64,000 nucleotides of DNA from an uncultured bacterium (GTDB lineage: Bacteria; Bacillota_I; Bacilli_A; RFN20; CAG-826): positions 147,064 to 211,063 of the forward strand of contig CASDWE010000002.1 in NCBI GenBank assembly GCA_949284685.1. Reading direction: 5' to 3'. Each line of letters starts with the position of its first letter. Within the stretch, counting starts at the first letter, position 1. Shown here piece after piece: positions 1 to 7,620 of the stretch. The notes beneath the pieces were generated by a model. It had not been told where the DNA came from. It worked only from the letters and a program-made list of their open reading frames with translations, and made no database searches. The position numbers and the translations under genes were made by a program.

Positions 1-766
1 TTTTATCGATTATTTTAATCCATTCGATTTGTTTTTTAGCCACATTAGTGGTTTTAACCATATTAGCAACATCTAAATTAGATAAACGATTTGCAGAATT
101 GATAAAATCTCTATCTATCCTAACATTTTCAAATTCCATACAAGAATTAACCGCTCCGATTAATACGAGAAATTCTCCTATCTTATCGGATTTTTTAATA
201 TATATGACATATTGATTTCTTCTTTGAATTAATTTTGGCTCAAAAGTAGTTGTTTTATATTTTAAAAATAACTTAATAATTTTTTTAGCATAATCTTCAT
301 CATTAATCGCTAATTCAAGATGATATTTACTGACATTAGGAGAATTAATTGACCCACACGCTAAAAATAAACCACTTAAATATCCCGCAATAGTGTCATC
401 ATCAAAAACTATATCCTTGCTTATTTTATTTTCTAAAAAAGAAATGCCTAATTTTTTTAAAATAGTATCGACATCATTTTCTATCACCATCTTATATGAT
501 GTTGTTTTATTAAGTTTTTTATTTTTCACATAATAAAAATGAACGTTACTAGTAAAGAAAAATTTTAATAATTGATAAATAAATTTAGCCACCTTAGCGT
601 TTTCTGTTTGAAGAATAATTAAACTATCTTTATTTAAAATATTAAAGTAACCATTGCATCTAACATAAGCGCTTAAAAGTGCGATTTTTCTTGCATCGCT
701 TATATTTAAATTATTGGATATTTCTTCTTTAACTTGACTAGAAAATGAATGCTTATTACTTTTCAT
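1..766 (-). CDS. whiA: WhiA-family DNA-binding regulator (partial, 3' end cut by window)
   Basis: The minus-strand frame opens at the ATG at 766 and runs without a stop off the left edge, about 255 codons. It begins MKSNKHSFSSQVKEEISN and contains the LAGLIDADG-like stretch LSGLFLACGSINSP. Further on it reads MEFENVRIDRDFINSANR and LDVANMVKTTNVAKKQ. These are WhiA landmarks: a degenerate homing-endonuclease fold followed by the start of the helix-turn-helix region, which lies outside the window. WhiA is a nucleoid-associated regulator of division and sporulation genes in Gram-positives. It starts 4 nt after the rapZ stop, so the two are co-transcribed. The usual yvcK between them is absent. 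Confidence 0.9.
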   Translation of the reverse strand, partial: MKSNKHSFSSQVKEEISNNLNISDARKIALLSAYVRCNGYFNILNKDSLIILQTENAKVAKFIYQLLKFFFTSNVHFYYVKNKKLNKTTSYKMVIENDVDTILKKLGISFLENKISKDIVFDDDTIAGYLSGLFLACGSINSPNVSKYHLELAINDEDYAKKIIKLFLKYKTTTFEPKLIQRRNQYVIYIKKSDKIGEFLVLIGAVNSCMEFENVRIDRDFINSANRLSNLDVANMVKTTNVAKKQIEWIKIIDK

Positions 767-770
767 ATTT

Positions 771-1628
771 TTACTCTTTATTTATATCACGATAAAAACA
801 CATGACATTGTACTTATTTTTATAATGATTTGTTAAGCGATTGGCTATATACACGCTTCGATGTTTTCCTCCTGAACAACAAATGCCAATCGTAAAATTA
901 CCTTTTCCATCTTTTTGAACTAAATCAATATAATAATCCAAATACTCCACCATTTTTTTAAAAACTTCGTCACATATTGGATATTTTTTAAAATAATCCA
1001 CGATTTGCACGTCTAAACCATTATATTTGCAAAGATTTTTATCCCAAAACGGATTAGGAAGAACTCTAGTATCTAATATTAAATCAACATCTAATGGTAT
1101 ACCAAATTTATGACCGAAAGAAATAAAGTTTATGTTTACTAAATCGTTTTCTTTTCGCATATCAATTAAGTTAAATAAAATTTTTCTTAATTGACCAACA
1201 TCATAAGCGGACGTATCAAAATAATAAGACGTAATATCATCTAATGACTTCATATTTTCTTTATCCAATTTTAAAGCTTCTTCAAGCGTAATATTATCTA
1301 ACATTGTCAAAGGATGTACATGCCTTGTTAATTTATATCTTTTATACAAAGTTTCATAATTGCAATCCAAAACAATTAAATCAATTTGAATATTTAATTT
1401 ATTTAAAACTTTATAAGCGATATCATAAATTTCTTTTGCATAATTTGGCGTCACAACCAAAAGGCAATTACTATATTTTTTTTCTTTTATAAACAAGTCT
1501 TCTAATATTGGCTTTACTCCACTTGGAAGAATATTATCTATGACAAAAAAACCTCTTTCTTCAAAAACATATTGAGCACTGGTCTTACCAGAACCAGATG
1601 GTCCTGTTAAAATGAATAATCTTGCCAT
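771..1628 (-). CDS. rapZ: RapZ/YvcJ-family P-loop nucleotide-binding protein
   Basis: The product is 285 aa, normal for the family. It has an N-terminal Walker A motif GPSGSGKT (about residues 9-16) and the C-terminal RapZ signatures FGHKFGIP and GICCSGGKHRSV. In E. coli RapZ is an RNA-binding adaptor that controls GlmZ decay. In Bacillus the homologue YvcJ binds and hydrolyses GTP and its RNA role is unclear. The start ATG (1628) leads straight into the conserved MARLFILTGPSG segment. It sits directly upstream of whiA, the classical context, but yvcK, normally between the two, is missing. Confidence 0.93.
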   Translation of the reverse strand: MARLFILTGPSGSGKTSAQYVFEERGFFVIDNILPSGVKPILEDLFIKEKKYSNCLLVVTPNYAKEIYDIAYKVLNKLNIQIDLIVLDCNYETLYKRYKLTRHVHPLTMLDNITLEEALKLDKENMKSLDDITSYYFDTSAYDVGQLRKILFNLIDMRKENDLVNINFISFGHKFGIPLDVDLILDTRVLPNPFWDKNLCKYNGLDVQIVDYFKKYPICDEVFKKMVEYLDYYIDLVQKDGKGNFTIGICCSGGKHRSVYIANRLTNHYKNKYNVMCFYRDINKE

Positions 1629-1671
1629 GCAATAATTATAATATGAAAATCAATAAATTAAATTGATTAAT

Positions 1672-2574
1672 TTATCCAATCGGGAAATCAGCGTCAAAGA
1701 CAGGTGAATATGAAAAACATATTTTATTCATATATTCTTTTGGTATTTCAAAAAGATAATAAAAATAATTATTATAATACCATGTGGGTGGAAAAATAAC
1801 TGTATCTGGTAACGCTAATTTAAAAGAGAAATGCAAATTATCATTTTGATCGATAAATGCTGTGTCATAATAAATGTCATCTATATTATTCCCTTCAAAA
1901 AAGTATATACGCAACAAAATATTATTTTCAAAAAAGCTTTCGCTATAATCTTTGCTAATAGGACCCATACCGCCAAGCATATAATCATCCTTGCAAGTAA
2001 CATAATCAATCATGCTTGGAAAAGAATCACCAGTCTTAAAAGCTTCTAATTGTTTAGCCATTCTAACATCTTTACATTTTTCATAATCTAATATTTTTAC
2101 ATCGAAACTACAAACGACATCACCAATCTTTAATGTAATATTAGTTTTATCAACTGGTTTTAATGTAGTTATATAATAACAAGGATGTTTTGCTTTAATA
2201 ATTTCATCAGGCTCCGGATCTTCTTGTATTGATATATATTCCTCATCATAAATAAAATTAGTTATATCAAAATCGACAATAATACGATTATCGTTTTTGT
2301 CAAAACAATAAAAGCAATATGTATAAGTCATTCCAACATAAAATGTATTGTTTTCGACATAATCTTTAATTACACCATCGATATTATAATAATCTTCAAA
2401 TTCATACGATAAATGATAATTGGAATTGAATTTTGTAGATTGATAATAATTGATATGATCTAATAATTCAATTTGATTAATATTTACATGCGAAGAAGAT
2501 AATTCGTTATTTGGAGTGCATGATGAAAGCAATGAAATGCAAGTAATAAGAAATAAAAAACCTTGTTTTTTCAC
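1672..2574 (-). CDS. Lipoprotein of unknown function
   Basis: A 300-aa protein starting MKKQGFLFLITCISLLSSC: a lysine-rich start, a hydrophobic stretch and a lipobox LSSC (Cys about 19). This predicts export and lipid anchoring by Lgt. A short Ser/Asn linker follows, then a mainly beta-type sequence rich in Tyr and Asp. I recognise no catalytic motif and do not assign a function. It follows the subtilase-like gene by 18 nt, with an AGGGAGGG-type ribosome binding site, so the two are probably co-expressed. They may act together at the cell surface, which is inference. Confidence 0.75.
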   Translation of the reverse strand: MKKQGFLFLITCISLLSSCTPNNELSSSHVNINQIELLDHINYYQSTKFNSNYHLSYEFEDYYNIDGVIKDYVENNTFYVGMTYTYCFYCFDKNDNRIIVDFDITNFIYDEEYISIQEDPEPDEIIKAKHPCYYITTLKPVDKTNITLKIGDVVCSFDVKILDYEKCKDVRMAKQLEAFKTGDSFPSMIDYVTCKDDYMLGGMGPISKDYSESFFENNILLRIYFFEGNNIDDIYYDTAFIDQNDNLHFSFKLALPDTVIFPPTWYYNNYFYYLFEIPKEYMNKICFSYSPVFDADFPIG

Positions 2575-2592
2575 AAATAAAACCCTCCCTAA

Positions 2593-4953
2593 TTAACGTT
2601 CGTATTCATAAAAATATCTTAAACTATAATAACTATCATCCACAACAATCGACTCATATCTATTAGAAATGAAATTTTGATTCTGATTATCTAACAATAC
2701 AATATCATCAATACAAATTCTACCTTTGTTATCATCCCTGATTTTTTTGTTTTCTGCGACAATTTTTATTCCATAAATTGGTTCACTATATTGACTTACA
2801 AAACGATATATATCCATTCTATTTTCTGGTAAAGCAACATCATATAAAATATTAAATTCTTCTATCCAATTGCCATTTGAATCTTTAACTTCAATATGTG
2901 CTTGAGATTTTTCAAAAAACAAATATTCAAAGTCACTCCAAACCGTGATTCCTACCATAAATCCATACATAGGTCTATCAAATGTTAATTCAAAATAAGC
3001 AGTACCAGCATTTATATTTCTTGGAGATAGCACAACATATGTGTCTTCGATATATCCACATCTTAATCTCTTTGTGCTGAAATTTACATCATTTTTGATA
3101 AAATTAGTTGTTTTTTCTTCAAAAAAGTATTGCTGTTCAAAATTGTATTCGTGTGGTTTAATCTGTATTAAATTATTAAAATCTTCTGGTTCATAAAACA
3201 CAAATGGTTTAGATACAAAGAAATCATCATTGATTCTGCATTCAACATAAGCATAATATTCTCGACCTCTCAACCATATAATTTCATCCCATTCATCTTC
3301 AGTAAGAGTAATTGTGTCTATCCTATCCAAATCTTCTTTTTTAAATAAAACTTTTCCATCTTGACCAACAAAAACTAAAGTCACATCATAATTATAATAA
3401 CTTATAGTTTGATTATAGTCCGAAGCATCAATCTCGAACGTTGGACATTCATCTAGATAATTTCCATCTATCAAATTTAATTCAATAGCATGTCCTTTGT
3501 GAATGTTGTAATTTAACCCTATTTTAGTTGTCAGTGGCTCCTTTTGTTCGCCATCTAAATATACTTCTATTTTGTATGTGTGTGTATATAAAGGATTTAC
3601 ATCACTAACATAAGAAAAGTTGCTAATACTATCGCTATAAACAGCGTGATTTTTCATAGTGTCAATCAATTTAATTTTGACTTTTGAGAATTGCATTGAC
3701 GATGGATCAACATAGTCTGTAAAATCTAGCGTATTAAAAAAATCGTTATTTCTAGCATCGTATAATGTGAAAGCAGTTATATCAATAGATTCATTAGCCT
3801 GCAGAGTAACATATTCCTCATATATTAAAGAATCAGCGGGCGTATTAGAATCTAAAACAATACTTCGCGTATTATTTGCTGCTTTTTGTGCTTCCGAATA
3901 ATTGATTATTCCAAATCCATTGGTTCTATCTACAAATTCAGTTTGATTTGCAGCTTTTGTGGCAGTGTTACATATCAATGGTATGACCATTTCAGGATGT
4001 CTTTTTAAAAATGGGAATTCTTCCATTAACAAAGCAATAATTCCGCTTACAATAGGAGCAGACCAACTTGTTCCGCTAATCAAATCATCTATTTTTGTTG
4101 CATTGTAGTTTATACCACTGATATTAAATAAATCAGCTCCTGGAGCAAGAATGGTTGGAGAAAGAATAATATCATCATATATATAATGAGACTCATCCGC
4201 GTTAATTGAGTTATCTGCAACAAATTCTTTTGTAGATGCTCCAACAGAAATAGCATTTAATGCGAGTGATTGGCTAGCAATAATATGGTTATCGCTTTGA
4301 TTACCAATAGCAGTAACGTATAAAGTTCCATTATTTAAAATAAAGTTGTCCAAATAATCAGAAATGTTGGAATAATAACCAGAATGTATGTCTTCATTAG
4401 ATTCACCAGGCATAACAAGTCCTGTGGAAGAACTAATCACATCTGCATCATTTTCTTCAAACCATTCAAAAGAATCTATGGTGGCAGATGAAGTATAGGA
4501 GGAACTTAATAATTGACTTTGTGAAGCTATTGAATTATTGCCTGCTAAAATTGTTGCAACATTAGAAGCATGTGGGACTTGTTTGCTTAAATAATCATCC
4601 CTGTATGCTTCTCCTATAATATCTAATTCATAGTAAAAATCATTTAGATTATTATTGTATGTAATATTATCGAGTTCACCATTATCATCATTAATAAACG
4701 CATTTTCCATAACGCCAATATTTACACCATTGCCATAATATTCTCGTGTAGGATACACACCAACATCTAAAAGGACTTTTTGAAAAATATATCCTTCGTT
4801 GTGCCTTAATATAGGTGCAGTCCTATCTTCGTAGGCAAAATTTACATATTTTTTTGTTTCATTCTTTTCGCTTAATAAACCATTAGAAAAATAAAAGAAA
4901 ATAGAAATAAAGCAACTTATCAACAAAAATTTTTTGATATAAATTTTGTTCAT
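2593..4953 (-). CDS. Exported subtilase-like (S8) protein with Glu at the catalytic Asp position
   Basis: A 786-aa protein with an N-terminal signal sequence or membrane anchor (about residues 7-24). The subtilase fold covers about 70-360. Its His motif is HASNVATILAG (H128), the oxyanion-hole Asn is in VTAIGN (N218), and the Ser motif is GTSWSAP (S296). The first triad motif, normally DTG or DSG, reads GVMENAF, with Glu83 in place of Asp. Residues 360-786 look like beta-rich surface modules. It is either an active variant with a Glu-His-Ser triad or an impaired, binding-type subtilase. Its own promoter is at 4966-4993; translation starts very close to the predicted transcription start. Confidence 0.85.
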   Translation of the reverse strand: MNKIYIKKFLLISCFISIFFYFSNGLLSEKNETKKYVNFAYEDRTAPILRHNEGYIFQKVLLDVGVYPTREYYGNGVNIGVMENAFINDDNGELDNITYNNNLNDFYYELDIIGEAYRDDYLSKQVPHASNVATILAGNNSIASQSQLLSSSYTSSATIDSFEWFEENDADVISSSTGLVMPGESNEDIHSGYYSNISDYLDNFILNNGTLYVTAIGNQSDNHIIASQSLALNAISVGASTKEFVADNSINADESHYIYDDIILSPTILAPGADLFNISGINYNATKIDDLISGTSWSAPIVSGIIALLMEEFPFLKRHPEMVIPLICNTATKAANQTEFVDRTNGFGIINYSEAQKAANNTRSIVLDSNTPADSLIYEEYVTLQANESIDITAFTLYDARNNDFFNTLDFTDYVDPSSMQFSKVKIKLIDTMKNHAVYSDSISNFSYVSDVNPLYTHTYKIEVYLDGEQKEPLTTKIGLNYNIHKGHAIELNLIDGNYLDECPTFEIDASDYNQTISYYNYDVTLVFVGQDGKVLFKKEDLDRIDTITLTEDEWDEIIWLRGREYYAYVECRINDDFFVSKPFVFYEPEDFNNLIQIKPHEYNFEQQYFFEEKTTNFIKNDVNFSTKRLRCGYIEDTYVVLSPRNINAGTAYFELTFDRPMYGFMVGITVWSDFEYLFFEKSQAHIEVKDSNGNWIEEFNILYDVALPENRMDIYRFVSQYSEPIYGIKIVAENKKIRDDNKGRICIDDIVLLDNQNQNFISNRYESIVVDDSYYSLRYFYEYER

Positions 4954-4965
4954 ACCTCACTTACT

Positions 4966-4993
4966 ATTATAATACCTAAAAAAATATTTACAA
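4966..4993 (-). promoter_or_regulatory. Promoter for the subtilase-like gene
   Basis: On the minus strand a TTGTAA -35 box and a TATAAT -10 box are separated by 16 nt, ending 12 nt before the ATG at 4953. The leader would be only a few nucleotides. AGTGAGG abuts the start codon, so ribosome binding may be weak or near-leaderless. Confidence 0.6.
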
Positions 4994-5046
4994 TATTATG
5001 CACACTACACCACGCAATATTATTTTATATATTATTTAGATTAAAA

Positions 5047-5976
5047 TTACTCTATATTTAAATACTTTGTAATACCTTTTACAGCTTGTTTAGCGTCAAA
5101 TTCTGATAAATATATTTGTTTTATTACACGCGGTAAAACATCACCAACGGCAAATAATCCTTCGCAGTTTATAGACATCATGTCCTTATTAACAGGAATG
5201 CATTTATACGAATCTAATACATTATCAATTTGAATATAAGAAGTGTTTGGATTTTGACCAACAAGTGGAAATAAACCTTGTATAGATAATATTAACGATT
5301 CGTTTGTTTCTTTATTTAATATTTCTAAACTTGTCAATGTCTCATCGCCTATTATTTTAATAGGTATGTATGGTGTTAATATTTTTACATTATCTTTTTG
5401 TTTTAATTCTTCCACTAATTTCAAAGAACCTCTAAATTCATTGCGACGATGAATCACATATAACGTTTTAACTAAATCTGCTAAATAAATAGATTCCTTT
5501 AATGCTGCGTTTCCACCACCGATAACTGCAACATCTTGTCCTTTAAAAAAATGTCCATCGCAAAGTGCACAATATGAAATACCATGTCCAAATAACTTAT
5601 CTTCATTTTCTAGATTAAGTTTTTTTTCAGTTGTTCCGCTTGCACACAAACAAACATCACATACAAAAATAGTGTCTTCACACTCAACATAAAATTTATT
5701 ATTTTTCTTTTTTAAAGAAATAACATTTTCACCAAAAATAGAAATATTATTATCTAAAAGTCTTTGATAAAAAACCATGGCTAAATCAGGACCAGGGATT
5801 TCTTTATATCCAGGATAATTGTCCACTCTTGGAGCAATATTAACTTTACCACCGGGAGTGGAACCATCAATTAAAACAAAATCAAATCCTAATTTATTTA
5901 ATTCAACCGCAGCGGTTATACCACCAGGTCCTGCACCTATAATGCAAATTTGTTTATTTATGATATTTTTATCCAT
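5047..5976 (-). CDS. trxB: Thioredoxin reductase (NADPH, FAD)
   Basis: About 309 aa. The FAD-binding GAGPGG motif lies near the N-terminus. The redox-active pair is in CALCDG (about C136/C139), followed by the NADPH-binding GGGNAA, then HRRNEFRGS and the FAD-contacting AVGDV near the C-terminus. It reduces thioredoxin with NADPH in the cytoplasm. The CxxC is CALC rather than the common CATC. I prefer the ATG at 5976 over an upstream TTG at 5982; neither has a clear Shine-Dalgarno. It follows lgt, as in the Firmicutes hprK-lgt-trxB neighbourhood. Confidence 0.92.
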   Translation of the reverse strand: MDKNIINKQICIIGAGPGGITAAVELNKLGFDFVLIDGSTPGGKVNIAPRVDNYPGYKEIPGPDLAMVFYQRLLDNNISIFGENVISLKKKNNKFYVECEDTIFVCDVCLCASGTTEKKLNLENEDKLFGHGISYCALCDGHFFKGQDVAVIGGGNAALKESIYLADLVKTLYVIHRRNEFRGSLKLVEELKQKDNVKILTPYIPIKIIGDETLTSLEILNKETNESLILSIQGLFPLVGQNPNTSYIQIDNVLDSYKCIPVNKDMMSINCEGLFAVGDVLPRVIKQIYLSEFDAKQAVKGITKYLNIE

Positions 5977-6027
5977 ATACAATAAATTTAAATATTTTTC
6001 TTATAAATGACAATAATCAAGTCTACT

Positions 6028-7620
6028 TTAACTAGCGATATCTTGTTTATTTTTATTAAATGAGTACCCTTTAATTAAACAAACAATTGGCAAAACAATT
6101 GAAGGAATTAAAAAGCATCCCACTATCAACATAATTAAACCAACGTTATGAGGAACAAGTGCAATTAATTCCACACCTTCAGGCATGTCATATCCTAAAT
6201 ATAAACCTAATCCAATGCCAAACATTGCAAATGAAATTAAAGTTGTAATTCCTAATCCAATATAAGAATTTAAAATATATTTCTTTTGATTATTTTCATC
6301 GATAACCAAATTTTTCTTTTTCTTTTCGTTAATGAAATGGAAAATAATATGATTAACGATAATAGCTAATAATCCAACACCTATAAATATAATTGACCAA
6401 TACCAAGACCAGCCACCATCATCGCCCATATTAAAAGCTGGATCTCTTAAAGGTTCCATAAATGTTCTAGTTAATCCATACCAGGCAACATAACCAAACG
6501 CTAAATCGAAAGGTTTGACATATTTTTTAAGCCCACGGCCAAAACCAAAACTTAATAAATAATATCCAGCAATATTAACAATAGCTTCAATTAAAAATAA
6601 AGGCACATACATCTGTCCATCAGGGGCCCATCCACCTTCAGAAGAATATTTCATTTGCTGTTGAATAAATGTCGGTAACCATGAAAAAGCTTTTTCATCG
6701 ACAAGAAAACCATGAACTTCACAATTAAAGAAATTTCCCCATCTACCGACAGCTTGAGCAATTAATATAGTTGGCACAATTATGTTAATAGCCTCACCAA
6801 GAGGAATATCTTTATGTCTAAATTTAAACCAAAGGCAACCAACAATAATTCCGACAATCGCACCACCTAAAATGGTCAACCCGCCTTCCCAAATAGCAAA
6901 AGGCTTCCACCATTCTTTACCAGCAAATTCAACATTCCATTGTCCAATAACATAAGCAATTCTTGCACCGATTATACCAGCGGGAAAAGCAATAAAAAAT
7001 GTCGACTCCACTAGACCATGTTTACCATATTTTTTATACATAAAGTGATCGCAAATAAAATAAACATAAATTGCACCACTTAAAATGCATAATGCATACC
7101 ATGCAATATTTGGATGACCATTTGCCGCGGAAGTCAATCCAAATGGATCAAAACGAATTCCGTTTGGAAGTGGATAGTTGATATGTAAAGCCATGCCTTC
7201 ACTAAATAACCAAATAAATAAAACTATTAAAGGGATTGTAGAAAGCATGATTCGATACATCCATTTATCTAGTTTTGTATTACTTAATAATTTTTGATAA
7301 TAATGGATGCGAAAAATAAAATATAAAATCAACAAAAAGAAAATTGTAAAAAATCCACCAAAAATAAGAGCGAGCCATTCTGTTACTAGCATTGTCCAAT
7401 CACAATATAAACTGACTCCAACAAAAAATAATGCAAAGGAAATTGAAGCAATAATATCTAAAATACCTGCAAAAATGAATTCTTTTTTAAAATTGAATAT
7501 TTCAATAGTCTTGCTAATTGCAATTTTTCTAGTTCTTAAAATTAAATACACTAGCGAACCAATAAAAATAATTGCAAACAAGACCATCATTACAATTCCC
7601 GCTACTACCATATTATTCAT
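6028..7620 (-). CDS. lgt: Prolipoprotein diacylglyceryl transferase, extended form
   Basis: Lgt transfers diacylglycerol from phosphatidylglycerol to the lipobox Cys of prolipoproteins in the membrane. The core signature GRWGNFFNCEVHG is at about 292-304 and EGGLTILGG at about 245-253. At 530 aa it is nearly twice the usual 260-300. About 130 extra residues precede the core, with three hydrophobic segments, and about 100 follow it, with two more. The start overlaps the uvrA end by 8 nt and has a GGGAG ribosome binding site, so it is translationally coupled. At least ten lipoproteins in this window are its expected substrates. Confidence 0.93.
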   Translation of the reverse strand: MNNMVVAGIVMMVLFAIIFIGSLVYLILRTRKIAISKTIEIFNFKKEFIFAGILDIIASISFALFFVGVSLYCDWTMLVTEWLALIFGGFFTIFFLLILYFIFRIHYYQKLLSNTKLDKWMYRIMLSTIPLIVLFIWLFSEGMALHINYPLPNGIRFDPFGLTSAANGHPNIAWYALCILSGAIYVYFICDHFMYKKYGKHGLVESTFFIAFPAGIIGARIAYVIGQWNVEFAGKEWWKPFAIWEGGLTILGGAIVGIIVGCLWFKFRHKDIPLGEAINIIVPTILIAQAVGRWGNFFNCEVHGFLVDEKAFSWLPTFIQQQMKYSSEGGWAPDGQMYVPLFLIEAIVNIAGYYLLSFGFGRGLKKYVKPFDLAFGYVAWYGLTRTFMEPLRDPAFNMGDDGGWSWYWSIIFIGVGLLAIIVNHIIFHFINEKKKKNLVIDENNQKKYILNSYIGLGITTLISFAMFGIGLGLYLGYDMPEGVELIALVPHNVGLIMLIVGCFLIPSIVLPIVCLIKGYSFNKNKQDIAS

